The notes under the pieces are model-generated. The model was given only the letters and a program-made list of their open reading frames with translations, had not been told where the DNA came from and searched no databases. This document shows, piece by piece, positions 9,220 through 19,559 of a DNA stretch of 22,113 nucleotides. The stretch comes from Kalaharituber pfeilii (lineage: Eukaryota; Ascomycota; Pezizomycetes; Pezizales; Pezizaceae), in the NCBI GenBank assembly GCA_015179045.1, contig WHUZ01000228.1:1-22113 (forward strand). The letters run 5' to 3'. The position numbers and the translations under genes are program-made. Within the stretch, counting starts at the first letter, position 1. Each line of letters opens with the position of its first letter.

Positions 9220-9852
9220 TGTTATGGCTAAGGTAAGACTTATGCAACCTGCGGAATACTTATCCTAAATACTAATGCTGATTGTGTAGACTGATCACCT
9301 ATTAGGCTTAGAATTCATTTTTACTTGAATAGGGAAGTACTAAGGAAGGGTATATCATTGATTTATGGTATAATCTCCAGATTACCCATGTACCCTGTAT
9401 GCACTCGGCTGATTAAAAGCTAATATATGCGCACATGTATTAGTACATAGCATTATCTTGCATCCATACTATTTTCACATATTTCTGTTATATATGCCTA
9501 TTACTACCGGTATTGGCATTGATAAGGAATTGCTATATTGCTAGTTGTATATTCATTTGTTGACTAGTTATGTATGACTGCACTGAAATCTATATAAGTA
9601 CCAGCTGGTGATAGCATAGTTAAAAGAATTAAGATACTAGCAGTGTTCTAAGTTCTCTATAACTCTGAACCTATCATTCCCTTACTATGCCCGTAAACCA
9701 CTCCACTCTACTACGTGCCACACGTCCAGTAGCTGCCCTTTCAGCCTACCATATATACGCCTCCGTAGCCATTCTGGCCTGCTGTATATATCCCTTAGCC
9801 ATAATACCTATCCTCTGGGCCTAGCGTAGCTGAGCCCTTCATGCTCATAACA
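9220..9852 (+). repeat. 3' LTR of element A
   Basis: 633 bp, TGTTATGGC to CATAACA, with intact ends. It pairs with 3587-4219. It holds GTTATGTATGAC at 9567-9578 and TATATAAG at 9591. It is followed by the target duplication ATTCT. Confidence 0.95.
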
Positions 9853-9857
9853 ATTCT

Positions 9858-10260
9858 GCTTCATCTTATGATATAGAAAGTACTCTGCTATATCTATTAA
9901 TAGAGCTTATTCTGCTGCATCTTGCATACTGTTAAGAGGGCTACTATACCTGTTAAGTTGAGCTCATGTTACTAAATTATGTGCTATTAAGAAGGGGCTA
10001 CCATAGCTATTAAATTCAGCTTATATTGCTATATCTCATATCATCATAGCATATCTGTCATATCTATTAATTCGAGCTATATTATATGGCCTCGAAGTAG
10101 TCCAGCCATACCTGCTAAATTTAGCTCATATTACCATATCTCATATCTTATGAGGGACCTGCCATACCTATTCATAGCATTATATCTCGTATTATAAATA
10201 CAGACTTATTATATCTATGAAGTTGAGCTCATGCTATAAGTGGCACCTATATATAACACG
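9858..10260. repeat. 56-bp degenerate tandem array, right part
   Basis: The array resumes after element A. GCTATACC-like cores lie at 9887, 9943, 10000, 10057, 10105, 10161 and 10208, with steps of 56-57 bp and two short steps of 47-48 bp. Typical phrases are GGGCTACTATACCTGTTAA, GAGCTCATAT and CATATCTTATGAG. Non-coding. Confidence 0.82.
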
Positions 10261-10850
10261 TTCTTAGTACATTAGTAGCTGAATTCAATATAAAGTAGTA
10301 TCAATTGGCACTTTGAAATTGTACTAATTAATAGCTCTACTATACTTGTTAAGTTAACATTATTATTATGAGTTACAACTGACTGTTTGCAAACCATTGT
10401 ACTAAAAGGTAGAACTACTAGTACCATCTAGTAATGCAGTCGATATATATAGGAGTATCTCATATAGGCTAATCAGTGACTTGCTTATATTTACACATGT
10501 GGTTATGAATCTTAGCTCCTTTAAATGTCTATATATACTAGTAATCAGCTTCCCTCTACTGCTATAGCATATTAAGTTATGATAGTCATATTACTATATT
10601 GTACCCTATTGAGAGGGCTTGCTATACCTGTTTATAGTACCATGTCTTATGCTATCAATGCAAACCTGTCATATCTATAAAGTTAAGCTTATACTATGAG
10701 TGGTAGTTGCTATACTAGTACCTATAAATAATATATTCTTAGTATGTATTCAGCTGAGTGCAGTGTCAACTGGCACTCTATAAGTGTACTGATCAATAGC
10801 TTATTATACCCATATTATACTACTGTAGTTGCCAGCTGATCTCTGTAAGT
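10161..10850. repeat. Higher-order repeat of about 460 bp
   Basis: Two blocks starting at 10161 and 10621 are co-linear. Each has two 56-bp-type units 47 bp apart, then (C/T)TATGAGTGG-like sequence, ATA(T/A)ATA...TTCTTAGTA, CA(A/G)TGTCAACTGGCAC-like sequence (10307 and 10772) and GTACTAATTAATAGC-like sequence. Offsets are 460-465 bp. This is a larger duplication built on the small array. Between the blocks (about 10350-10600) I see no gene. Confidence 0.65.
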
Positions 10851-12322
10851 AACAATCAGTGGCTGTAGTGGCCAACTCAATAAGCTGCCTAATAAGTAGG
10901 CCAATTAGCAGTCTGATGAGTGACATAATAATGATTAGCCTTTGCAACAGTATAAACTTTGTGTTAATTGAGTAATATTCTAAAAGGGCATCTTAGGCAT
11001 ACTATAATATTACTAGATTCAAACAAGATTCAGACAATTTACTACACTAAAGATGTCAGACATATTATGTATCACAAGTATACTAAGTACATACATAAGA
11101 TATTAGGTGTATAGAACATATAAGTATATCAAGTACATATATAAGAGATTGAGTATATTAGGTATATTGGACATATCAACTATATTGAGTATATATTTCG
11201 TACTAGTATATTAAGTATAATAAGTAATATTGGGATGCTGACAACTATGAAATAGGTTATGCATACTCATATATATTCTTAATATACTAGAGATGTCTAG
11301 TATCTTATATGCATACTCAGTATGCTTAAGACTTCTTATATACCTAATATTTTTATTGTAGTCAATTATCTAAATCTAGTAATATCACAGCATACCTAAG
11401 ATACCCTTGAGGGACATTGCTCAATTGAAATAAAGTTAATACTATTACAAAGGTGACTCTGCTTACTAGACTAGGCTGCTCATTAGATTGACTACTACAG
11501 CCGCTAGTTGCTATTCACCTGAGTCAGCTGGTAGACCCCAGTAGTATGAAATAAGCATAATGGGCTATTGATTAGTATATTTCTAGATTGCTAGTTAATA
11601 CTACCCTCATTTTAATGTCAAGTTCAGCTATGACTACATGCCTGCTGGCTATACCTATAAAGTACAATATATTAATACACTGAGAGCATATTTGTTGATG
11701 TAACTAGTACAGTATATATTTATAAGTACAGTAGACCCTCTTAAGTAGTATACTGTCATGGAGATTGACATAGTCAATAGAGAGTCTATGATCTCCTAAT
11801 AAGGTAGTCATTACTAGAACAGTTGCTCTATTAGTAGTATAACACTATTAGGAAATAATAGTAAGTACTAAGTAGGAAGCCTAGTGTTGATTAGGACAGG
11901 ATGCTATCAGTCACCTATGGCTTGGCAGAGTAAGCCACTACAAGGCCCTAATTAGAAATGCTACTCCATTATCTCTAGAAAAGATAACTAGGCAAGATTT
12001 AGTAGTAGGAGCAGCTGATAAGTCTGAAACATGATAGGTAACGGACCAGACTATATATCCAGTAGATTGGAACAAGGCTTCAGCCTCTGTAGAAAGCTAC
12101 TATCAGAAAGAGCACTTAGGATGAGATCCAATAAGAGTATTTAACTTGAGCTGGATGGCCCACCCCAACAGAAGAACCATTATTAGTGAAAGCTGTAATA
12201 CTTCTACTTAAAGTTATTTCTGTATAAGAATATATTATAAGTTTTTTTATTCATATAATGGGCTATGATAAAGTACCCCCATTATACTATAACTTTAAGT
12301 TATTACCTCTATAGCTATCACT
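10851..12322. other. AT-rich gene-free stretch; probable unrecognised upstream part of B
   Basis: No coding region is supportable. It holds a minisatellite (11060-11260), a lone unit resembling the 56-bp array near 11650 (GGCTATACCTATAAAG), and presumably the decayed 5' LTR/leader of element B just before 12323. I could not define that LTR, because no TGTTATGGC start or partner sequence is present. Confidence 0.5.
11060..11260. repeat. Second AT-rich minisatellite (AAGTATATT/GAGTATATT type)
   Basis: Recurring TATATTGAGTA / TATATCAAGTA / TATATTAAGTA phrases at irregular 15-25 base spacing closely resemble the array at 458-625. Non-coding. Confidence 0.6.
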
Positions 12323-14150
12323 ATAGCATCTCTTGCAATTGAATAGCACCTAGAAGCTCTTCCCATCGCAGACACAGCAAAGATCCTAATCATTAGGGGA
12401 CCCTATGCAGTCATCAACAAGCTACTGAATATTCCCTTCAAAAAGTTTTAGAAAATTCCTCCAGTTAATCTCACAGAATTCTGGAAATAGTTTCAAGAAA
12501 CATTAGCTGATATTATTAATGTAGAGCTCGCAGTCATCCAAGCACAGTTACTGCAGTTTTAAGAGGAAATGCATATATAAATAACATTCATGCAAAAAGC
12601 TACTATATATATGATGTGAACTATTTACGAGTATCAACAATCTATCTTAGACAGTATAAAACAAACAATCATCCCTCCACAAACTACTAAAATAGATTAG
12701 GAATAGATAATACCAGCTGTCGCAACACTTGGGTTAGAAACCAAGTTCAAGCAAGCAATAGACTAAAGGAAGTATACTCTTGAGGAAGAAGGTAGTGATA
12801 ATCAATATGTAGCAGTTGATAGGCAGAGACAAGGAGGATCTGCCTTACCTCTACTACTAGAATCTGGACTGAGGAGCTCAGGTAAGCAACATGCATCCAG
12901 TTTTGTAGGAGGAGGACTCTCTCCTCCCCCACCAAGAAGTCAAAAAAAAATCTGAAACAGGAGGTAGCCTCTCCAGTTCTGACTCTGAGAAAGAAGAGAA
13001 AGGGAAAAAGAGGAAGGAAAAGAGGAAGAGAAAAAAGCAGACTATATTAGAATTGATAGAGAATTCTTTATATGATTCCTCAAAACAATACCTAAGCAGA
13101 AGGAGACCTCACAGGCTCTAAAACTACAACCTTATAAGGGCGACTCTGAGGACTTGGAGTAGTTCTTATGGCAGTTGGAAAATATATGAGCATTGGAGGA
13201 ACGAAAGTATAGGAAGGATATCACTAAGATCTGATATATTGTGAACCTTCTCCAGTATAGTACTACTGACAAGTACAGAGATCCTGTGAAATGGTACAAA
13301 TCCTACCACCTGAAAATTGATATTAATATAGCTTACCAACTCTCTGAATAACAAAATACCAACCTTGACCCAAAATAGTCTCAATAGACTATATTCTGTG
13401 AAGCTCTCCACTCCTACTTTGCAACACGAGTAGGGAGTGAACAGGCCATCACCCAATAGTCTAAGTTAAAGCATACCAACTCAATCAATGACTTTCTTGA
13501 CTCTCTTATAAATCTTCATGTGGCAAACTAGATATAATAAGAAAATTATGAAAGATAAAATAGTATGAGGATTAAATAGGGAAGTTGGACTTACATAGGT
13601 ACAAACTACCCATAAACTGTATAGTCTAGATAAGCAAATGGCTCTTTTCAGAGATATTGGATATAACCTAGAGAGATTCAAGTTCCTTACTTAGTCCAAG
13701 GAAAGTCTAAGAATAAGAAGACTGAGAAGTCAAAAAACTTCTTTAACTACAAGTGTAAGGGAAAGAGAAAACGAGAAAATAAGAACTTAAACTTCAAGTC
13801 CAAGAATACTGAACTTAAAGGCATCTCTAATAAGATTATTAACGAGCGATGAAAGGTAAACACCTGTCTTAGGTATGTAAGGGTACCTATAAGTAGTATA
13901 AGTATTGGAAGGAGAAGCCAGTCACTAAGAGAGTGACAATTAAGCAGAAGAAAGAAGAGAAGGAGCAGGACTCCAAAAGAGATAAGAAGAAGGAGGATGT
14001 AAAGATCTCTGCGGTTTCTAGTCTAGAATCAGATAAACATAGTGGAAGAATTATTGAGTTGATAAAGAGTAGTGAAGGGGAATATGAGCTACTAATAGTA
14101 AGGAGTCAATAAGACTCAGAGGAAAAAATGGTCAGGTATTTTCTGCATGA
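12323..14150 (+). pseudogene. gag: Gag of element B (nonsense-riddled)
   Basis: One frame stays readable from 12323 to about 13560, with stops of TAG/TAA/TGA type where Gln, Arg or Trp are likely. In order: an N-terminal helical region (ETLADIINVELAVIQAQL, then YEYQQSILDSIKQ); a Gly/Pro-rich patch at 12905-12935 (GGGLSPPPPR); a Glu/Lys/Arg-rich linker at 12980-13040 with local frame shifts around a 9-A run; then a capsid-like domain at 13115-13560 (LQPYKGDSEDLE, EALHSYFATRVGSEQAI). Around 13572 the frame changes. The zinc knuckle at 13865-13905 keeps C-X2-C-X4-H-X4-C spacing (after a one-base shift), but three of the four ligands now read Tyr. A Lys/Glu-rich tail follows to about 14120. The true start is not known. 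Confidence 0.72.
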
Positions 14151-14618
14151 TATTTAATTATATCAATATATACTTATTGCACTACTAGAAGGTTATAAGC
14201 AAGTTTAAGGAGACTATTCCATTAGATAAAAGAATCTCTGCAAATATTGATCAAAGTGCCTTCATACTTTATATATAGGATTATTAGTAGTATAAGAACT
14301 ACTATTAGAAGTTTTAGCCTATTTGACTAGTGAATAGACAAGAGATTCAACAAAATCTAAGATTAGCTGAAGATAGCTTCATTAGCTGAAACATGTAGAC
14401 ATGTTCTAATTATAATTATATTCTTACAAATTTATCTTACTTAGACTTACTATTTCTATCAACTCTACTACTCCTATTATACCAACTCACTATTGTTGTA
14501 TTTGTACTTACTGGGTAGGTAGTACTAGTTTGAGAAGCTAGTATCATAGTCTAAAATAAAGAAACAATACACCAAAATTAACACTACTGAACTAGTACAG
14601 TCAGCATGATTCATTATC
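14151..14618 (+). other. Unresolved stretch between gag and protease of B
   Basis: This is very AT-rich, with stops in every frame I checked. By position it should be the gag-pol junction of B, but no domain is recognisable. Confidence 0.4.
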
Positions 14619-15418
14619 CAGTAAATTGTTAAAGTCAAACAATAGCAAATTCTTTACTAATTGTTATTGGATTGTGGAGCCACAGGACCAATCTTCAATA
14701 AAAAATTTATCCGAAGTTCTAACATCCTTGTTAAGAAGCATACAAAATCAATTGTAGTTGAAAACACAAGCAAGCAACTGATCATAGAGGCAGAAGTGTA
14801 CTATACTAAGCCAGTAGAGCTAGTAATAGGAAATTACTCTAAGACTCTAGTATATGAAGTTGGGTAAATCGAAGATAGAGTAGATAGATACCTTCTAATC
14901 TCCTGGCTCAATAAGCATAATCCAGATATAGACTGGGAGAAAGAAACCATAAAATAGTAGAGTAGCTATTGCTAGCAGCATTGCCTCCTCAAAGAGTTCC
15001 AGGCAAGTATCGTCGATAATATTATCCTAAAAAAGAAAATATTAGATAACCTTAATGCATAGGTAACTAGTTTAGTCTGGTATACCGAGGATGGAGAAGA
15101 TGTTAAAGGACTTCTCTCTGCAGTTTACTACAAGTGGACTCACCTTTGTAGTTGAGAGCAGAGTAATTAATTACCAGCTCACTCTTAGTTTGACCATACT
15201 ATCAAATTAGTCCCTGAAGCAGAGGCTCCATAGGGACCACTATATCTATTTTCTGAAAATGAACTCCGAGCCTTGAAAGAATGACTTAACAAGCAAAAAG
15301 TAGTAGGGAAAATTGTAAAGTCTTAATCATCAGCAGGAGCACCCATCCTATTAGTCCAAAAATCTGATAGTACCTATTGAGTCTGTACAGATTACTGCAC
15401 ACTCAATAAGGTAACTAT
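14619..15418 (+). pseudogene. pol: Pol fragment of element B: protease and RT N-terminus
   Basis: A single frame runs from about 14619 to 15418, interrupted only by stops. The aspartic protease has its active-site motif at 14661-14690 (LLLDCGATGPIFNKKF; D-C-G replaces the usual D-S/T-G). The protease/RT linker shows ISWLNKHNPDIDWEKETIK (about 14897-14955), the common 'W-L-x-x-H-N-P-x-I-D-W' signature. The RT entry region reads FDHTIKLVPEAEAP, then ENELRALKE, SSAGAPILLVQKSDS and VCTDYCTLNKVTI. It ends there because D inserted. The protease cuts Gag-Pol, and RT copies the RNA to DNA. No RT catalytic motif is in the window. Confidence 0.85.
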
Positions 15419-15611
15419 TGTTATGGCTAAGGTAAGACTTACGGAGTCGGTTCCAGAAGTACCGCCAGAGATGTATGCTAAAGATATGACTTATTACCAC
15501 TAGGTAATGTCCACTGGTAAATAGCGGTTGCCTACTGAAGTGTATGTTGAAGTTGCATATGGTCTACCAATATATGCACATGCATCATAGACCTTTCTGA
15601 TGCATGTTTCT
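15419..15611 (+). repeat. LTR of element D, left piece (split by C)
   Basis: It begins TGTTATGGCTAAGGTAAG, identical at its start to the 3' LTR of A. It interrupts the RT frame of B and is itself interrupted at 15611 by C. The other piece starts at 21680. The 5-bp target (ACTAT, 15414-15418) can only be confirmed beyond the window. Confidence 0.82.
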
Positions 15612-16351
15612 TGTTACGGGCATGAGGTGCTCGGCTCCAGTGGGCGCTGAAAGGCACCGGATGTTGCAGCTACGGTGGAGAAAACGGCGAGGCTGGCGTC
15701 GTCCCGAAAGTATGAATACGGCAGGTCGGAATGGCTACGGAGGTGTATACGGCGGACCGGAAGGGCAGCTACTTGGTGGGGGGTACACAGTGGAGCGGAG
15801 CGATTCACGGGCGTAATGATGGAACGATAGGTTCAGAGTTTATGGAGAAACTTAGAACATCGCTTGTGTCTTGATTCTTCTAACTATGCTATCGCCAGCC
15901 GGCGCTTATATAGACTTCAGCGCGGCCATACATGAGGGATCAACAAATGAGTAATTGGCTGGCAATGCGGTGATTCCTTATCAATGCCAATACCGGTGGT
16001 AATAGGCACACATAATGAAAACATGCAAAAATAGTACGGGACAAAGATAACGAATGTACTAATGCATGTGCGTATATAAATAAAGCTTCCGTAATTTGAG
16101 TGTATGCATCAAGCTGCATTCCGGATGACACACCCTTCCGTAGTACTGCCCTATCGAAACGATGCGAGAATCAACAGCCAAGCCTAACAGGTGATCAGTC
16201 TGGTCAATCAGCGTTGGTCTTATGTTCGATTACAGGGTCAGCGTCTTCCCCTTGGCGGGTAAGTCTTCACCTTTAGCTGTGGCAGCTAATTAGTAGTAGA
16301 ACCCTTGCTCCTTGCCACAGTAGTAGGCAAGTTTCCACCTTAGCCGTAACA
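15612..16351 (-). repeat. 3' LTR of element C
   Basis: 740 bp. In element direction it runs TGTTACGGC...CCCGTAACA. It aligns without gaps to 20940-21679 with 50 differences by my count, 49 of them transitions. It has a TATATAAG box at 15905-15912 (complement). It is longer than A's LTR, partly through an internal duplication of its first bases. Confidence 0.95.
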
Positions 16352-16364
16352 TTACCCCCCCGTT
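16352..16364 (-). other. Polypurine tract of C
   Basis: On the complement, ACGGGGGGGTAAT lies just before the 3' LTR. It matches the tract of A in sequence and position. Confidence 0.75.
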
Positions 16365-16530
16365 TAGGGTACTCGTCCCAAGTAACAATTACCAATAGAA
16401 AACCAAACTAATTGGGATTGTGGGTCTCATACTTTGGCTATCGGCGTACCTTATACACGAGGTAACACACGAGCTGAACCGCAGTTGCCCGTAGCCGATG
16501 GTAAGACTGGTGTGTCTTTCACTCATCATC

Positions 16531-16610
16531 AGTGAGCCGTTAAAAACCTTTCCGAAGACAAAACCCAGTGGGAAAAAGTCTTCGTAAGGAAAAGGTACTC
16601 ACGTCAATGA
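16531..16610 (-). repeat. Single copy of the 3' UTR unit expanded in A
   Basis: On the complement: GTACCTTTTCCTTACGAAG, ACTTTTTCCCACTGGG and TTTTGTCTTCGG. This is one long unit of the 88+40 bp array found at 8673-9020 in A. Confidence 0.8.
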
Positions 16611-18855
16611 ACCATCCGAGTAGCATGGCCGCACAGAATTCCCATTTGTGCAAGATGCTCTATCCCATGAGCCATCAATGCTTTATTGGATCATAAGGTC
16701 CTGAAGGCTTCCTCGGATGTTGATCGTGGAACTCTCTGACAGATTCCAACGATCTACGAAGATTCTCAACCGTTTCCCAAGTCTCGTCATCTCTACCATA
16801 GTTCGGTCATGGAAGATGTGGAGATGCTATTTGGGAGTCTGTATTACACACTCTCTGCAATACCAGACATTGCGCGTCAGAGACTCTGTCGGTCTGGGGG
16901 TGGTAAGTGGTACAGAGTTGGAGTTCTGCGTCGAGTTCGGATGTAATGTCTTTCCGAAGGGCTGAGGTGAATTGTGGTCCACGGTGATGTGGCGAGGTAG
17001 ACCAAATTGCCTGGAGACGTTATTGAAGGCGTTGGCGACGTCTCAAGTTGTCCAAGTATTTTTTACCGGTGTATAGTGCAGTGCTGCATTTCAGTGAACC
17101 GGTTTGTAACAACTGAAATAGCATTAAAGCCCTTGGTAGTTCTCCAACAAAGTCCATAGCTATCTCCTCAAGGCTTCCTACTAGTAGGCGTTGGCAAAAG
17201 TCTAGTTTGCCTCGGATGTCGGTCGGCTTTGGGCTGCAGGTAGGCTGCATAACCGGCGACATAATCGGCTACTCAGCCGTTCCAGTAGAAGTTCCGAGAG
17301 AAGAGTCCGATGCACACCCCAGTGTCGGGCCACGTTACTGTCGTGGCATCATCATTATCACGTTTGGGTACCTAGCCCATCATCGTTCCTCACCCATTCG
17401 TCACCGTTGATTCCAGGGATATTAGTTCACACATCTTGCACTTCACCAGTCCGAGAGGGAGCATCCGCTTTGCCGTTAGGCTGACGTAATCGAATTCGGA
17501 GAGTTTCTGGCTCCCGTTGGATTGCTGGTTGTTGAGGCGTTGTTTGGTGGTGAAGTGCGTGGTCAGTGAAGACGGTGAACTTAGTTCCCAATAACTCTAT
17601 CCTCCATTTGTACAATCAAGGATTGCCAAGAGTTCATTATCGTGGATAGAGTAGTTTCGTTTGGCAGGGGTCAGTATTCGGGAGTGGTACTCACAGGGGT
17701 GAAGGGTGGTAATGTCATGCTTAAGCTCAAGACGCCAGCGAGTGCCTGGTCTGAGCAGTTGGTTTCATAATCGTCGGCAGAGATCGATCGAACTGTCGCA
17801 GTATGGGCACTGATGAACTTGTCTTGGAGTTCTGTAAAAGCAGCTTGCTGCTCTGCACCCCCTAAATAAAGGGTATGTCTCCGGTCAAGGCTTGTAAGTG
17901 GTCGGGTTGTAGCGGAGTAAAATAAGTCGGCAGTAGTAGTTGAGGACGAATCGGTGGCAGTAGTTTGCAAAGCCTAGGAGGCTTGCACCTTCTTTATCGG
18001 CTGTAGCCAGTCGCGAATGGTAGAGAGTTTGGACGGGTGCATTTTAATCTCGAGGCCATCAATAAAATGACCAAGGAACATGGTTTTGTGCACATGGAAC
18101 TCGCACCACGGGCCCATGTTTGCTCAATCTTGGCAAGCACTTTTCCACTATCCTTTTATGGTCTCGTTCGGACTTGCCTTCATAGATTCAGAGTCCAGGT
18201 ACCAAACAACTCTACCAATGCAAGTGGGGATCTCATCCATTATCTCTTCGAAGGAAGCAGGTATGTTGATGAGTCCAAGAGGTATGACTGGGTACTTCGA
18301 ATGAGCCGTTGGCTGTGTTTGACAGCTGCTGTTCGTCGCCTGACTTAATTCGCATGGGGTTGTAGCTGTTCTTGAGATCGAGATTGGTAACCCATTTACC
18401 GCTTTGGGTCTTTTTGAGGAGTTCCGACGTTAAGGGCAACGGGTGTTTGTTCGGAGTGGTGAGTTCGTTTAGTGCCCTTATAATCAATGCATGGTCGGAG
18501 GGACCCATCTATCTTCCGAAAAAAAATCGGTGGAGCTGCTTTTGACCTTGACCTTCGTATCTTCTCTGCTGATAGGTGTTCGATGATATACCTCTAAAGA
18601 GCCTCATCTTCTTTCCAGGTACACTGGACCATGGGAAGCTTCGCGTTTGGATTCTCGAAAGGGATTTCATGATCCCAGCTTTAGTGAGGAGGTAAGCGGC
18701 ATACCTATTCCTCAGAAAAAACATTAACGTATCGCGAGTACTAGTGCTCGCTTGCATCAATCAATGGAGTATCACCCTCTTCAAGGGGATCATCAGAAAG
18801 AACCGAAAGCAACTCAACACGAGTGCAAGGACCATCAAACGTGCAATGATGTATT

Positions 18856-19150
18856 CGCCGATATCCATAACTTCGGCATCAAAATCAAAGACAAATTCCT
18901 TACTCCCTTGATGAGAGTTCAAACAAAAGACGAAACAAAGTCAACAGAGACTTATCAGACTTTCCCGGAATGCCATTGACTCAGACACAATCAATGATGC
19001 ATCCGCCGATATCCATAACTTCGGCGTCAAAATCGAAAACAAATTCCTTAATCGTCTGGCGGGAGTTCAGAACAGAAGGCGAAATAAAATCAACGAATGC
19101 CTTATCAGATTTTCCCGGAATGCCAATAGAAGGCACATAATCCCAAGCGG
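18856..19150 (-). repeat. 148-bp direct tandem duplication within C pol
   Basis: The phrase CGCCGATATCCATAACTTCG starts at 18856 and again at 19004. TTTCCCGGAATGCCA occurs at 18961 and 19111. The two copies run in parallel with scattered transitions. A appears to have only one copy, so the duplication is probably specific to C. It repeats the protein phrase KEFVFDFDAEVMDIG. Confidence 0.85.
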
Positions 19151-19177
19151 AGGAAACAGAATCGGGAACCGGGATGC

Positions 19178-19226
19178 CAGAAAACGAAAACGAAAGCGAA
19201 AACGAAAACGAAAACGAAAACGAAGG
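19178..19226 (-). repeat. TTTTCG hexamer run in C pol (Phe-Ser repeat)
   Basis: About eight CGAAAA/CGAAAG units on the plus strand encode alternating Phe-Ser on the minus strand. The corresponding run in A is shorter and is TTTTCA, the expected product of CpG decay. Confidence 0.85.
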
Positions 19227-19559
19227 ATTCTCAAGAATCTTGATCATCGCAGGTCTTGCTTGTGACCTCATCTTCAACTCCTTACCCAGTCTGCCAAGGA
19301 AACAATCGGCACAGGGGCCACACGGTCCACAATAGCCCTAACGGTCTTCCCAGTTTTGAATTTTAACTCGCAACTGAGGAGGTCGCTATGATGGGGAGTC
19401 CTACACGCTGAGCAGGATCCCCATCCACTCCAAGTTAGACAGTTCAGTGATCCCCTCAGATCCGTCAATGGCCTATGATGGCCAGGGTCTGTCTTCGTCT
19501 TCTTTTGGGCTAGTCGAGAGAGTGGATTCGTGACTTCAGAGCGTTTTACTTCCCCTTTG

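Larger units (their letters stand above)
3587..9852 (+). mobile_element. Element A: full-length decayed Ty3/Gypsy chromovirus
   Basis: It is 6266 bp long with two 633-bp LTRs (3587-4219 and 9220-9852). A perfect 5-bp target duplication ATTCT flanks it (3582-3586 and 9853-9857). The internal region of 5000 bp holds gag with a CCHC knuckle, then protease-like, RT, RNase H, integrase and chromodomain segments in the order of chromoviruses, then a 3' repeat array and a G-rich polypurine tract. All frames are broken by many stops and several frameshifts. The two LTRs differ at many positions, mainly transitions. A is the same family as C but much more CpG-depleted, so it is either older or more heavily mutated. 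Confidence 0.93.
12323..15418 (+). mobile_element. Element B: Ty3/Gypsy element cut inside RT
   Basis: Gag, protease and the N-terminal part of RT are present on the plus strand. The sequence stops abruptly at 15418 within the RT motif LNKVTI, where the LTR of element D begins. The remainder may lie beyond the window on the far side of D. No LTR of B itself was identified. Decay is by nonsense codons, plus a few frameshifts in late gag. Confidence 0.8.
16640..19400 (-). pseudogene. pol: Pol of element C: PR-RT-RNaseH-IN-partial chromodomain
   Basis: Segments in element order. The protease-like part has VDRVA at 19313-19327 (no D-S/T-G). A Phe-Ser hexamer run follows (19226-19178), then a 148-bp tandem duplication (18856-19150). 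RT fingers read KTQSGKWVTNLDLKNSYN and GDE (about 18440-18330), retaining the motif-A Asp. The YxDD box is degraded to Y-L-D-S (18201-18190). RT thumb reads FLGHFIDGLEIKM (about 18085-18045). RNase H starts QQAAFTELQDKF (about 17850) and ends NGKADAPSRTG (17481-17449). The integrase zinc-finger remnant (YVAGYAAYLQPKAD, about 17268-17225) has its Cys pair replaced. The integrase core starts EEIAMDFVGELP (17170). A deletion of roughly 240 bases relative to A then joins the integrase to the second half of the chromodomain (DDETWETVENLRRSLESV, 16784-16731). Frames shift repeatedly. Confidence 0.87.

Noticed and set aside
3442..10260. 56-bp array as a CRISPR or phage-type repeat
   Set aside because: The units are contiguous and the whole 56 bp is repeated, with no spacers.
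11727..11795. ACAGTAGACCCTC followed about 50 bases later by GAGAGTCTATG, like pogo-type terminal inverted repeats
   Set aside because: The second arm matches poorly, no TA target duplication or transposase is seen, and the pattern can arise by chance.
976..15418. Possible alternative genetic code, given many in-frame stops
   Set aside because: TAA, TAG and TGA all occur within the same frames, and the decay is transition-biased, so pseudogenes are the better explanation.
15604..15816. Plus-strand ORF of about 70 codons in the C LTR, with a near-identical one at 20920-21144
   Set aside because: Both lie inside the two LTR copies, so their similarity reflects LTR identity and not selection for protein.
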